64,000 nt of DNA from Isoetes taiwanensis. Lineage: Eukaryota; Streptophyta; Lycopodiopsida; Isoetales; Isoetaceae. A model generated the notes under the pieces. It did not search any database. It saw only the letters and a list, made by a program, of their open reading frames with translations, and was not told where the DNA came from. How positions within the stretch are numbered: the first letter of the stretch is position 1; every line of letters starts with the position of its first letter. Positions 23,227 through 35,660 of the stretch are shown here, one piece after another. A program made the translations under genes and the position numbers. The stretch covers positions 10,747,563 to 10,811,562 of the forward strand of contig JAJEKV010000014.1 of assembly GCA_021234155.1 (NCBI GenBank). The letters run 5' to 3'.

Positions 23227-24370
23227 CAATGCCAATGCTGATAGTCATCTGCATGCACTCACAAAGGCCACCATAACCTTGTGTCAGTCATATGGAGCAT
23301 TGTCATGTACAACCACATTTCCTTGAAACTACATTCTTCTGAGCCATTTCTATAAGTAGCTGATGAGCTTCCTTAGAGGTCCCAGTGTTGGCATGCATAA
23401 CGAAATAAAATGATATCCAACAGATACAAACTGTTGAGTTTGCCACATTGTTTTTGATATTCAAAAACAGCTCCTACCAAAATCTTCGGTGGACTCTTTT
23501 CGTAATTATTTGCCCGTTTTGCTTCCAAAGCAATGAGGCCCGTTTATGGTCCGCGAATCTGTGTACACGCGGGTCCCCGGGCTGTCTGCGCATTGTTCTT
23601 TCGGTGATCTTGCCACCGGGCTTAACGCCCCCGCGCAATTGGATGGTCCAGATGTAACAAATGGCATACCCATGAGCCATGCTTTTCTCCGATTGAACCT
23701 CCATAGTAAATTGCTCCTTGGAAATGCAAAAGAAGCCTTAGAATGACTTGGGAACTAGACTATGCGCACCCACCAAGTTATGATTGCACAAACATGGGTT
23801 TCATTTTTCTGTGGAGAACTCAAATACATCAGGTTAAAATGATAAAGAAAATAATTATGCTTGTGCACATTTGCGTAGGCAACCAAAACCCTCTTCTTCA
23901 TATTCCTGCCTACTTATCCAAAAATCCGGAGTATCCTGCAAGCAGCATACTATTCTTCCATACCCTTGGCTCCTCTCTAAAAATTCCTGTGACAACTTTT
24001 CCACTACCATGTTATGCGCCATTCTCCATACCCATAAAATGGTTGCTTCAAAGTTTCTAACCCCATTTGCAATCTCTTTGCTTTGTTCATCGGTATTGCA
24101 ACCACACTTCAAACGAAATGTACAAAAGCAAGAGGCCTTTCTTTGTGAATTTAACCACTCTATGCAAGAGCAGAAGCATTACAAATCGCGACCAGGCCAT
24201 AGCCCTATGCTCCGTTTGTCTTAGCCAGTTATCCGGTTCAAACGTCCGCGACCCACAACGGAAGTGACCGTCCATTTACAGGGAACAAGAGGTTTTTAGC
24301 AGTCACAGGTATATCTTAGGTATATTCTAGCATATGCTTAGAATATGCCAGAAACCCACATGACCGAGGG
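23227..24370. other. No recognised gene; locally GC-rich
   Basis: The stretch at about 23540-23660 is distinctly GC-richer than its surroundings, and 23474-23704 is open on the minus strand (76 residues) without a recognised domain. Part of it could be the 5' leader or LTR of the chromovirus downstream, but no TGTGACG terminus was seen. Confidence 0.35.
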
Positions 24371-24394
24371 TTTGCCCCCCTAGGGGCAACCCAA

Positions 24395-25250
24395 TAAAAA
24401 GAGGAAAAGAAGAAGTAGGAGGAGCCCAACTCCTTCTAGATCCAGCCAGACATATAGTACGGGAAGTGAGTCTTGAAGCAATTCTGAAAGTGAGTCGGAC
24501 ACTTCATAAGGCAGGAACAGGAACCGTAAGGCGAGGGACTACCAAAAAAAGGTTGATTTTGCCATGAGAAATGTGTGGAAAACTTGAAAATTGGGGCAGT
24601 TCTCCGGGGAAGGATAGGTCAGAAATGGAAGCTGAAGCTTGGTTGGATGAAATGGAAGAATTTAGAAACTCATACGACATGAAAGACAAGGACATAGGAA
24701 AAGTAACAACAACAAATCTAATTGGGCAAGCCCGTATTTGGTGGAAGGGATATGCTAAGTCAAACAAGCTGAGAAGGAACAATTGCAGATTCAAAACCTT
24801 CAGTAAGGCTTTCCGCAAGCATTATGATCCAAGGTACCACATTAGCAGGTAGATTCAACAGTTTTATAGGCTGGACTAGGGAAATTTATCAATGGCCAAA
24901 TATACAGAGGAATTTATGAGGCTAAGGCTAAATGTTCCTATGATCACAGAGAGGCAGGCTGTGGATGGCTATATACAATAACATTAAGAGATTGGTATAG
25001 GCCATCAACCCAAAAAGAGTTGAGGATGCCAAAGACAAGGCATTAAGCTTGGAGGAAGCACCGACAACCCCGGGCAGAAACAATCATTCTACAAGGGGAA
25101 AGCAACAGGCTCTTATCAACCTAAGTAGGCATCCTCCACACCAGCAGGGCAACAGTCTCAGGGGAAGCTGGATAGGAAAGGCTCATATGGGGAGCAGAGG
25201 CAGTAGGGAGTCCCAGGGGGGAAGTCAGTGAAATTCTTTTTGGATAGTAT
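24395..25250 (+). pseudogene. Chromovirus gag
   Basis: An Arg/Ser-rich N-terminus (KKRKRRSRRSPTPSRSS at about 24395) is followed, after stops and a shift, by the capsid-type frame 24571-24852 with LIGQARIWWKGYAK. The YTEEFMRLRL region lies at about 24900. These match Ty3/gypsy retrotransposon gag. Several in-frame stops show that it is dead. Confidence 0.8.
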
Positions 25251-25255
25251 CCCCA

Positions 25256-25690
25256 AGGAAAAGAGGGAGGAATGCATAAAGAAGAAACTATGTTTCATAT
25301 GCTTCTAGCCGGGTCATCGCACATATGATTGCCCCTTTGTGACGCAAGCAACACTTGCAAAACTCATTGATTGGGAATTACCAACGGAAGTGGACGACAA
25401 CGAGGACGACCAACAAGAGCTGCAGGACTATATAGAAGGCGAGTGCAGAATCTGTGCAGCTATTGATTTAGGTGATGTCAAAAATTAGTCCACGGTCATC
25501 TTGGCAGAGGGCACCATTGATAGTAAGTCTTATGTAGTCCGTATAGATACATGTAGCTCGTACAACTTCATCTCTTCCAGGTTGGCCGCTTTATTGAAAT
25601 CTAAGACCCTTAATTCCAAACCCAGGCTGGTCAACATTGCAAGTGGTGCAATTTGCCAAACAAGGGTAAGAGAGTCAATTTTGATATAGA
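25256..25690 (+). pseudogene. Nucleocapsid zinc knuckle and aspartic protease
   Basis: At about 25290-25334 the reading CFICF(stop)PGHRTYDC is a CX2CX4HX4C zinc knuckle with a stop in place of one residue. The frame 25501-25689 contains the protease active site as DTCSS, where DTGSS or DSGAS is usual, followed by NFISSRLAALL. The Gly-to-Cys change and the downstream stop suggest an inactive protease. Confidence 0.78.
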
Positions 25691-25760
25691 CCTTAGTGGA
25701 ACTAAATTGACTATGGGAGCAGAAGTAATAGATATTAGTAAATACGACCTCATAGTGTGA

Positions 25761-26828
25761 ATGGAGTTCTTAAAGTCAGCTAAAGTTATGATTGACTGCA
25801 ACAGACACGAAATCTCGATCTCAGCACCCGATGAAAACCGCTTTGTAGTCAAAGGGAAGAAAGTCCTTTCCGTCATGCAGTGTATCTCTTTGAAGCAATT
25901 ACATAAGAGTTTAATGAAGGACAAAGTGGAATATATCCTTAGGCTAGAGGCAATTGAACCGGGTCAAGAAAAGCAAGGTGAGCCAAGCTTGCAAGAGTTG
26001 CCCAAGTCAGTTGCAAGGCTAAGCAAGGAATGTCATGATGTCTTTTTGGATGAGATCCATGAATTGCCGCCTTATAGAGGCGTGGAGCGCGAGATCACAC
26101 TAACATCAGATGCTAACCCTATCAGCAAGGCCCCCTACAGGATGAGCACCCCAGAGCTAGCAGAGCTCAAGAAGCAATTGCAAGAATTGCTTGAACTTAG
26201 ATTCATCAAGGCAAGCGTGTCACCCTTCGAGGCACCCATTCTCTTCGTAAAGAAGAAAGATGGAAGTCTAAGGATGTGCATAGACTACCATCAGTTGAAT
26301 AAGCAGATGGTAAATAACAAATACATTTTGCCTAGAGCAGATGACTTGATGGATCAACTCCAAGGGACAAAAGTCGTCTCCAAGGTAGATTTGAGATCCG
26401 GTTACCATCATATAAGAATCAAGGAAAAAGACATCCATAAGACCGCCTTTAGAATGCGGTATGGGCATTACGAGTTTACAGTCATGCTTTTGACTTATCA
26501 AATGCACCAGCAACGTTCATGACACTCATGAACGACATTTTTAGGAAGTTCTTGGACGAGTTCGTCATCATCTTCTTCGACGACATCCTCATCTATAGCA
26601 AGTCAATCGAAGAACATGTAGCACATCTAAAAAAAGTCTTGGAAAAGCTAAGACGGCACTGCTTGTTTGGCAAGCTTTCTAAGTGCCATTTTGCTACATC
26701 CAAGGTCGAATACCTTGGCCATGTTGTGTCAGTCAAAGGTATAGCCAGGGACCTGTCAAAGATAGAAGTCATAGTACATTGGCCGGCACCAAAGAATGTC
26801 TCTGCCACTAAGTGGGCATCCCCTTTGT

Positions 26829-26830
<2 letters not shown>
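25761..26830 (+). pseudogene. Chromovirus reverse transcriptase
   Basis: The 253-residue frame 25761-26522 covers [20 protein letters not shown], the [16 protein letters not shown] block and [12 protein letters not shown] with a catalytic Asp. A shift at about 26515 moves the reading to 26519-26866, which contains FFDDILIYS (the DD catalytic pair) and HVVSVKGI. The reading ends where the L1 poly(A) tract begins at 26831. Confidence 0.9.
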
Positions 26831-26865
<35 letters not shown>

Positions 26866-28562
26866 AAAGAAAGCCGGAGAGATTGTATTACTCAGATAGG
26901 AAAATTACATGATCATACAAAAAAACCCCGAGTAGGTACTCCTACTCCTGGGAAAAAGTAGATAGCTATTCGCCATCATAGGCCCTTCATGGAGGGCACT
27001 AAACAAAACTCAAAATAGAAACCACTTTAAACTTAAAGTTCGTAAAACGTAACTAAACAAAGCGAGAGACTATCGTGCCATGGACCTGCTTCCAATATAT
27101 CCGGGACTCCATCCAGTGAGATGATTGCAAAGGCCTCATCTGTATAGATGAACATCATGTCATCAAGCTCGTTAGGCCCATAGCCAGTGGAGTCCAGCAA
27201 GTGCATGATCCAGGAATCACGGGCATCTTCATGGATTTTCTTTTTGGCCAGAAAGTATGGTTTAATTTCCTGATTAAACCTCCAGATGTCTTCATCTGCC
27301 AGCAGCCTCTCAAAGGTGATACACTGATAACTTCAGTCTTTACCCAAAACAGGGCGTCAATGACTTCTTGGTTGGATAGTGGGACTGTGGCAGGATCCAC
27401 TTCACGTACATGTCCCCCCGCATAATGTCGCTTCAGCAGAAATTCTGTCAAGAACAATATCCAAATCATTAAATAGAATTGCAAAAAATTGAAAGAAACC
27501 ATTGAAGGTTCCTAAGGAATCCCATTTTCGATCATATTTTAGACCATTGTTTGCCCTATGGGCCATGGCTGCCTCGGCTAGGAGGATGCGGGACGAAGCT
27601 TTAAGTTCGGATAGGCTCGGGGCCAGTCCTTCAATAGCCACTGCATTCCTATGTTTCCAAATAGCCCAACAGGCTAAAGTATTGAGAGTACCCTTAAAGA
27701 ATGGTGTATTGTTGAGAAACTGCAGCAAGGAGGCATCATCAGTGGGTACTTGTTGTAACAGAGGTCTAATCCATTGCCAGAATGGAGCTAACCAGGGGCA
27801 GGTGAAGACATGGGGGCTCGTTTCAACCTGACCACAGCCTAAGGGGCACATACCAGATATGTTGATGTCAAATTGGGCCCTATAGCTGTTGGTTTTAAGG
27901 CTCTGGTTAAGTAGCAACCATCTAAAGAAGATGACCTTATTTGCACACTGAAGCTTCCAACCCTGTCTAATAATTTGTACAGCTGTATCTTGTTGACAAT
28001 TCCGGGTTCTACTAACTTTGAGTTGACTTTTGTCAAATAACGGACTATAGATCGAGATACCTTATACCCCGACCATCGAGAGATCCAATTATGAAGAAGG
28101 CGGTCGTTTCCCACAGGATGCCTGGTGACTAAAGAATAGATTTTTCTATTGGTCTCGTATCAGGAAGCCGAGTAGTTAGCTCACCCCATTCTCTCCATGT
28201 CCCATTATTCCTTAGGGAGCCTATGGTGTGTAGCCCAGCCAAGCACCATTCCTTATATTTGAGGGCGTGCTTGAGGGCCAAACATCCTTGATCTTCACTT
28301 ACCAAATCCTGATGCCAAAAGAAACCATGATTGTCATTGACCGAGTCCAACTTCCTTGCTCGGAAGCATGAGGAGACCAAATTCCATGCTGAGAGAATAC
28401 GCTTCAGGATTTTAGATGTGCCAGGGGAGGCCTTAATCTGGTAGAATGCTGAGTCCGGGAGTTGATGAGGAAGAGAAGGGGCACCTACTATAGTTGTGGT
28501 CCCTAACCAGTATTTCAGTATTTCACCAAGAATAAGAAGGTGAAAGATTGGGTGCCACATTG
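26831..28562 (-). mobile_element. 5'-truncated L1-type LINE inside the chromovirus
   Basis: A run of T at 26831-26864 is the poly(A) tail of a minus-strand insertion. Upstream of it on the minus strand lie frames of the C-terminal region of a plant L1-like ORF2, extending to about 28560, where chromovirus RNase H resumes. About 1.7 kb remains. Endonuclease and polymerase domains are missing. No target-site duplication was evident; some chromovirus sequence seems lost at the junction. Confidence 0.85.
27402..28560 (-). pseudogene. L1 ORF2 C-terminal region with zinc-binding domain
   Basis: Minus-strand frames 28560-28129, 28114-27839 and 27917-27402 together cover the region after the polymerase. 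The last has CPLGCGQVETSPHVFTCPW, the C-X3-C...H-X4-C pattern of the zf-RVT domain of plant LINEs, then FWQWIRPLL and CWAIWKHRNAV. Frame breaks show decay. Confidence 0.85.
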
Positions 28563-30192
28563 GGTAGAATGTTCAAGCTCCATTTGAAAAGCTTAAGGAA
28601 GCTTTGACAACAGCACCAGTGCTCACCCTACCAGATCCAGATAAGGATAAGCTTGTAGCTACTGATGCAAGTAAGATAGCACAGATGGAGTTCTTATGCA
28701 GGAGGGAAGGATGGTAGCCTATGATTCAAAGAAGATGAACGACGCAGAGCAACGCTACCCAACACATGATCAAGAGCTTCTAGCGGTAATAAGAGCTCTT
28801 CCCATTTGGAGGCATTACTTGCTTGGAAGAAGGTTTCAGTTAGATACTGACCATCAAAGCCTCCAATATATATTCACACAACCAGTCCTCAATTTGAGGC
28901 AAAGAAGATGGATGGAGTTTCTTGAGGAATATAACTTCGAGATAGTCTATAAACTAGGCAAATTTACTATGGTTGCCGATGCTCTCTCGTGTCGACCATT
29001 GGACTCGAGTGCATTGCAATGCTATCTCCACTCTATGCAGCAAATTTGGCAAGAAGATCGAAGAGGTTCTGTCTTCAAGCAAAGGATTCAAGGAAGTTTG
29101 GGCTATCTTGTGCAAGGAAGCAAGATCAGATAAGGAAAGAGTAGTTTGCAAAAGATATAAGAAGGAAGGCAATCTTCTATACCACATGGACAAACTTTGC
29201 GTTCCAGAAGCATCCGGAGTAAGGAAGTTAATTCTTCATGATACTCATAATAGCCCAATAGCCGACCATGCAGGGTTCATGAAAACTTATTTCAAGATAA
29301 GAAGTAGTTACTACTGGCCTGACATAAAGAAGGAAATAGCCAACTACATTCGGTAATGTCAGCTTTGTCAGCAAACGAAAGTCGAGCAGCTTCGAATTCC
29401 AGAAACCTTGGAACCCTTAGCAGTGCCAACCACTAAGTGGGAGGTTGTGAGTATGGATTTTATAATCGGGCTCCCAAGAACAGCAAGGGGCCATGATGCC
29501 TTAATGGTAGTGGTCGACAAATTATCTAAGATGGCTCACTTTTTGCCATGTCGAACCACGGATACAGCCTTGGATACTGCCTTGCTCTTTGCAAAAAAGA
29601 GTTTTAGATTGCATGGGATGCCAAGGAAAATCATCTCCGACATAATCCCAAGTTCATAATTGCCTTTTGAAAGGACTTCTTCAACACGATCCAGACCAAG
29701 TTGTCCATGAGTACAGCATATCGTCCCCAAACTGATGGACAAACGGAGCGCACAAATCGAATTCTAGTAGACATGTTGAGGAGCTATGTGTGGAACAAAC
29801 AATAAAAATGGGGTGACTATATTTAGTTGGTAGAGTTTACATACAATAGTACCAAGCAAGAATCATCACAAATGTCCCCCTTCATGACTAATTATGGTTA
29901 TCAGTACTTGACATTAGACACTTGACATAACCTAGCATCAAAAGTTGAAGTTTCTCAACAAATGTTGACCGATATGCAACAGCTAGTTGAAGAGGTTAGA
30001 GGCTATCTTTTGGCACCAAGTAGTTGGCAGAAGAGCTTAACCGATAAGCATAGGACCGAAAGAGAATTCAAAGTTGGGGATAATGTTTGGATCAAGATTA
30101 AGGTTAAGCAAGCAAAGCTTCGAATTGGGAATTGCAAGAAGCTTACTCCAAGATGGGTGGGACCTTTCAAGATTATAGAGCGGGTAGGAGAG
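28563..30192 (+). pseudogene. Chromovirus RNase H and integrase
   Basis: RNase H starts at about 28585 with LTLPDPDKDKLVATDAS, continues through RYPTHDQELLAV and HYLLGRRFQLDTDHQSL, and ends near VADALS. Integrase follows: the zinc-binding HHCC region (HAGFMKTYFKIRSSYYWPD, then CQLCQQ), core Asp in MDFIIGLP, second Asp in IISD just before a one-base deletion, and Glu in TDGQTERTN at about 29733. The C-terminal WVGPFKIIERVG ends at 30192. Multiple stops and shifts. Confidence 0.9.
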
Positions 30193-30585
30193 TGTGACGA
30201 TTAACCATCATGTCTGGAGCATGTGATTTGATTTCATCCAAATCATCGTGGCCTTTTCGGTTAGGATGCACGCTACCACTCCAGGTAGTGGGTTCAAGTC
30301 CCGTTCAGACCCTTAAATGTGACAGTATGATTTGGATAACTCATGCCCTACTGGTGTGGGCAACATGTAATAGGGTTGGGGGTCCAGATGGTTGTTGTCA
30401 CACTCCTTGGTTTCAGTCCCTTGCAGATCGATTTCAGTCCGATTTCAGTCCGCCCCAAATTCCCCCGGTCGCAAGCCTTCAAGGAGGGGGGCCTTTAGGG
30501 GAGGATAGTGTGATGATTAACCATCAGGTCTGGAGCGTGTATCCAAATCATCATGGCTTTTCGGTTAGGATGCACAGTGCTTCAG
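30193..30585 (+). mobile_element. Miniature LTR retrotransposon (TRIM-like) with tRNA-like promoter
   Basis: A 210-bp candidate 5' LTR (30193-30402) starts TGTGACG and ends TTGTCACA. A primer-site-like TGGTTTCAGTCCC follows at 30408, resembling the initiator-Met primer sequence TGGTATCAGAGCC at 10 of 13 positions. After a 106-bp internal region a purine tract (AGGGGAGGATAG, 30497-30508) precedes a second copy of the LTR start at 30509, which is lost after about 30577. There is no coding capacity. An alternative reading is two copies of a tRNA-derived SINE with a leader. Confidence 0.6.
30249..30301 (+). promoter_or_regulatory. tRNA-like pol III promoter (A and B boxes)
   Basis: TGGCCTTTTCGG (30249-30260) resembles an A box with one core mismatch, and GGTTCAAGTCC (30291-30301) matches the B-box consensus with one difference. 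Between them CTACC/GGTAG can form an anticodon-like stem. The GGTTAGGAT stretch recalls tRNA-Glu. The second copy at 30509 keeps only the A-box side. Confidence 0.65.
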
Positions 30586-30602
30586 AGATCTAGCCCTGCC
30601 CT

Positions 30603-31110
30603 GGTTAGTATGTGTGGGAAATGTGGAACTGTTTGGGATTGCATTTTGGATATCTAATAGTATGCCACTTCAAAATCTGGTGTCATGGAATACGATGATA
30701 ACATCCAAAATGATTGGCATGTGGAGGCGTTCCATCTCTTTTAGCAAATCCAGAAGGTATTTTTTTGGACAGAATATCTTTTTACCTCTATTCTAACTGC
30801 TTGCTGTTCTGTTAACTACTTGGGGATGGTTTATCCATGCATGTGTCATTTATTCAGATCTTGCCCAAGATGCCATGGCCAAGGCTGCCTTTATTAACAC
30901 GTATGGAAAGTGTTTGCATTTAGAAGATGACATTTGCTTGTTTAAGGAAATATCTGAAAAGGAAATAAGTTCTTGGACTGCAATGATTGTTGTGTGTGTT
31001 CATAATGGCATGGTATTCATGCTATTGAGTTCTTCAATGAAACACAACGACAAAGGATGATGCCAGATAAAATCACTTTGATTAGCATTCTAGCTGCAGG
31101 TGCTAACTTA
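30603..31110 (+). pseudogene. PPR pseudogene fragment
   Basis: Frames on the plus strand read LVSMCGKCGTV, then MPLQNLVSWNTMIT, then AKAAFINTYGKCLHLEDD and EISSWTAMIVV, the diagnostic positions of successive PLS-class PPR repeats. Frameshifts separate them. Roughly four repeats are traceable. Neither end of the gene is present. Confidence 0.85.
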
Positions 31111-31559
31111 GCAGGGTAGGCATGTTCATGCCACTCTTGATATTGCATATGATTTTGATATCGTAATAGCTCATGAAATGCAGCCGACTCCAAGGTTTGG
31201 GGAGGGGGCCTCATTCATAGCTACACCCGTTGGTAGTCAGGTATGCTCGTTCACCTAGCATTCTTGACTTTAAGTTTACATTTTATTTGGCATATTTTCT
31301 AACAGACACCACGCACAGATATCTGACTGAAGACTCTGATGAAATCCAAGACAATTAAGGTATCGACAAGACTCTGAATTGAGTGAACTCATTGTACATA
31401 ATTTTATTGTTTGCAACTGATTTCCCAATGCTATACCAATATGAGGCATGAACCTGACAGAATTATTGTCATTCACACAACTAGCCTAAGTAATCAACAC
31501 AACCAAAAAAGGGCCAGTAATCAGAAGATCAATGCATTATATAAAATTTTGATCATACA
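31111..31559. other. No recognised gene
   Basis: Nothing recognised beyond short frames. Confidence 0.4.
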
Positions 31560-32400
31560 AAATTTAGCCCCAAGGCTTCACAAAATAAGCCCAGGGGGCT
31601 GTATCAGTTGTGGCACGGTAGCCAGCAGACAACAGAAACCAAAAGGAAGGAGAGGAGGGGATCGTCCAAAGGGGCCTTCTGTACAAAGGGGCTGCAGCTC
31701 AGTAATCAACCGGGCTCTGGAAGGGCACATGATCTCCTTCTGTGACCACTATCTGGCAATGTATGAGAATTGTTTCGGACTTTGCCCGCTCAACCTAGGA
31801 CACAATCTCAGGTGAAACCTCCACATTTACAGATGACCCGACGTCAGTTGTAACCTCGGTTGGGGTTACCAAGCAATTCTGGATCCTGAAGCTGTTAGGA
31901 GCCATCGAAGTGGACAAGCTCGTAGGCGATGGCGGAGTGCTCGGACCAGGCCGGGGCCTCTTGCTAGGATCGGAGCTGCCACCCCTAACAACGTCCCATC
32001 TAGAACCCGATCCAGGATAGCTTGATCTCTTCGAGTGATCCATAGATGATTCTTCTGAGCTGCCATGGAAAAAGCATGAAATCCGTGGCGACTCAACACC
32101 AAATACACAACAAACTATGGGCGCTTACCTGCGATGCTTGAGGTCCCCGGAAGATTGAGTGGAATGGAAGAGAGGCTGCTCGAGCACACAATTTAAACGG
32201 ATAACTGGAATGATGCCCCTACCCCGTACCTGGCGGTCCCGGATTTCCAAAAATCTGGCTTTTACAGCCAAATTACCTTTCTTGCAGATGGGGCAGAGAA
32301 TGTTCGGGCCAATTTGGATGCGACCGATAGCGGATTTGGGATTGCAGTGTGGAAAATCGGCTCGAATTCTGGCGGAGGAAGGCTAAAAAGGTAACGGTGA
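31560..32400 (-). other. GC-rich, coding-like stretch of unknown origin
   Basis: Composition is clearly richer in G and C than the AT-rich flanks. On the minus strand, frames at about 32390-32150 (with the pair CPIC and an RDRQVRGRG basic stretch) and 32043-31795 (Ser/Pro-rich) can be linked. This could be an exon pair or the 5' ORF of a LINE. I did not recognise the protein. Confidence 0.3.
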
Positions 32401-34816
32401 CCGTTGGCAAGTACCTCAATAGCTAGCGGCATAGGTATCGGTAGCTGGCAGCATATGACTCGTATATGGCATCTAGGCCCGCGACCACGGTAAAGACGTG
32501 AGCTGATATTAACACTAGACCTGTCCCATGATGGACCATTAAAGGGCATTTTGAAGGTTCACAAAAAAAATCATATAAAATCAAGAACGCAAACACTAGC
32601 CAAACCCTTTCTAGGAATTCATATATGGCAGTCATGCTTCACATAAAAAATACACAAAAATGTATCAGCTCCCATTCTTGTGAGTTATGCTCTAGCAAAC
32701 CCAAGGGGGTCAAGTACCAAAAGCTTCATGTTCACACAAAGTAAAAATGTCTTGATGAAAAGATTTTTTTGATTTTTTTGATTATAATGTTATTTTTCTA
32801 CACAAGATATAGAGCAAGGCACAAAAAACCACATCTCAATTGGAACTCTGTGAAGGAAGATAGAGCAATTCAAACGGGACAGGGTCAAAACTGTCTTCTG
32901 CCTTCTGGGGACCAGTACTGGTTCCCAGAAAGCAGTTGTGATATAAAAACAACAACTTTGAGAAGGAAAGTAATTTTGAGTTCAAATTTGGCATATAAGT
33001 AGTTCACGAGATCCTCCATCCTACAAAAATGTTTGTTGAGTTTGAATTTGATGTTTTGACTTTTATTTCTATTTTCAATTTTAGGGAATTTATACAAATG
33101 GATAACATTGCTACATATGACTCTAGGTTGACCTCCAAAAAATCACATTTGGAAAGGTTATAAGGATGTGAAACAAATGCAAAAACAAACTTGTAAAAAG
33201 AGCAAAAGACATGGTAAAAAAAAATCAAAAACGATATATGTACCTGCCCATTACTGGTCCATAGTTCATTTAAAATTTGATAATATCCTTATGTTAGTCC
33301 ATTTCAAGTTGAGTTTTGGGATACGAGTAGCTCTTGGACCACTTTGTTCACAAAAAATATTTGTTGTTCATTATCTTGAGGATTGTACTAGAATAGATAA
33401 CATCAATTATATAATATCTTCCATGTTTATTCTAGATTTGTGCTATAAGGTGTGACTTTACAAAATCACATCCTCAAAATAAGAAACCAATGCAAAAAGA
33501 ACCAAGGAAAAATATGGAAAACATTTACTACAAAAAATAAAGATAGACTGCTACTTGCAGTCCAGTTGTAGACCATCATTGGTCCAAATGACTGAAAGTT
33601 TGAAAATCATTAATGGTGCCACCTTAATCAATTTTGATCTCAACTTTCACATACAGTTTACTTATATGATTCTCTATAGGACAAAATTAATTGATTAGGT
33701 TAGCTTGCATAATTTAAGGGTAAGGTTGAAGCACAAAAAATTGAGAATTTATAAGGTATTTATGACCAATTGAACCTACATGGACTTTCACTTACATCTT
33801 TTCAAAAATCATGTGATAGAAGCTAAAAAGTCATAGTATCATTCTCTGGGGAAAAATGGATAAGGTTAGTGAGAGATATATGCTCTATACAATTGGTCTC
33901 GTGGACCAAGAATGGTGATGCGTGCTTATATAAATTAAAACCTTTGAAGTAACATGTTACTTTAACATGCAACTAGAGATTTCTATAGCCAAAAAAGGTT
34001 TGCATCCATAAAAAAATATAATATACATGAAAGATAACTTACATGTAATATTATTCTATTTGAATGACAATGCTTTATAGCAGTAACACAGATATTAAGT
34101 TTATGCTAGTAAGAAATAAGCAGATTTCATGGTATTCCTATATAAGAGATGTTTATATATGTCATTTCTCACATTTTGAACTATTTTAAAGGCATATTTG
34201 GGGAAAAGTAGTGTCTTTTTCTATGAACCAAAGAAGTATATATGAAATGTTATGTGGTCTATTTATATTATGGCATGGCTAAATTTCAGAACATCCATTT
34301 GAATTCATCAATAAACATCACTAACTTAATCATTGTGGGGTTTTGGACCTATAATTATGAAGTTGACCCAACTTTTTATGCTCTAATGTGTTAATCCGGC
34401 TATTGTACATCATGTTTGAATTCCAAAAATTGCATGGTTACACCCTAGTTACACTATATGTAAGTTGATAAGAGTTATGGTCTATGTAGATATAAATAGA
34501 ACGCATCATTTATTACACACATGGCATTATGGATGGTTGTTATTGGAGCATTTTAACATATACTTTTGTCCAGAATTCTGTATAGTAGATTCTTTTAGTA
34601 GATATTGAGGTTAACATGACTTATGAACACTCCAAAAAAACATGAAACTATAGCTCGTATAGTTAGCAACTCGTGGCCACAAGAATTAAATCAAAACTTG
34701 TTATAATGAGAGAGTAACAAATCTTGAACCTCAAGCAGCTTTTTTGACCAAAATAGGGTTTGGCGGCTTCCAGCAATATCAGATGATAGCAAAAAAACAT
34801 GGCAACATAAAACTCA
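32401..34816. other. AT-rich intergenic DNA
   Basis: Long AT-rich stretch with only short, overlapping frames on both strands. No repeat structure, domain or RNA gene was recognised. Confidence 0.45.
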
Positions 34817-35660
34817 ATGTGTTCTATGATAAACAGGCAAATACCTCCAACTTTAGCAAGGTTTAGGTCACTTTATGCTAGAAAGATTGAAGAAGGCAGT
34901 TCTGGACTGGTGCAGAAACTGTCAAATTCTCCAATGTTTGAGCAATCACCACAAGGTATAAGTGAGCCCATTGGTCTTGAAATTCTCAGAGGTCATTAAG
35001 AAATAAGTGAAGACTCAAATGATGGTGGTATATTATAAAATTGAAATTTCTTTCGTGAGTTACATGGGTTTAAGTGGCAGAGGTCATAAGGGCCAGTTCT
35101 GGTCCATGGATCAGGAATGATCCCAGGGACAGGTCTAGTGTTAATGGGATGTGGCCCGTTCGTGAGAGACGTCAGGCGTGCAGTTCCACTCAAGTGTGCG
35201 GTAGGTGGCACTTATAGCGCGTCCGCGGGCTGGCCTCGAGTACCACGATGTGTGGTTAGGGACATCGTGACGATGGACGCTAGACCCCCAAATTTAGGGC
35301 ACCATAACTATCTAGCCTCGCATTTTTGGTGTCGATGTCTTTTTGAGAAGTTGTTATATACAATATTAGGTATCCAAATTAGCCGCCGGATTGAGGGGCG
35401 CGTGAAATCTGGCTACATTGGGCCAATTTGCCTCTTAAGTCGCCGAAACATAGCGACCATACCCTAACCTAAGAAAGATATGATCCACAACCTAAGGAGC
35501 AAATGCAAAATTTAAAGGGTATGTCCACAACTTAAGGAGCTAATGCAGGAGATAAAGGAAGAATCTACAAGTCAAATCCTCGACATTGGAAAAGAATAGG
35601 AGGCAAACCACAAGACTCCTAATGTGAGACTGTCTAGTGAAAATGGCCAGTGATATACAA
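34817..35660. other. No recognised gene; GC-rich patch at 35090-35460
   Basis: A frame at 35117-35467 (116 residues) overlaps a GC-richer patch and resembles nothing known. The opposite strand is also open. Confidence 0.3.

Larger units (their letters stand above)
24371..30192 (+). mobile_element. Decayed chromovirus (Ty3/gypsy), plus strand, interrupted by an L1 LINE
   Basis: In order: SR-rich and capsid gag (about 24395-25250), CCHC knuckle and protease (25260-25690), reverse transcriptase (25761-26830), L1 insertion (26831-28562), RNase H (28563-29000) and integrase (29000-30192). The pol is truncated by the miniature LTR element beginning at 30193. The integrase is closely related to the minus-strand remnant at 12619-14343. 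No LTR of this copy is present. Confidence 0.88.

Noticed and set aside
23474-23704. Gene at the GC-rich patch
   Set aside because: Only 76 codons, no domain, and neighbouring frames do not extend it.
30241-30312. Functional tRNA-Glu gene
   Set aside because: The A box has a core mismatch, the anticodon loop is short and no matching acceptor stem was found; better read as a tRNA-derived promoter.
32761-33455. Small AT-rich open frames
   Set aside because: Lys/Asn/Phe/Ile-rich readings expected by chance from AT-rich DNA.
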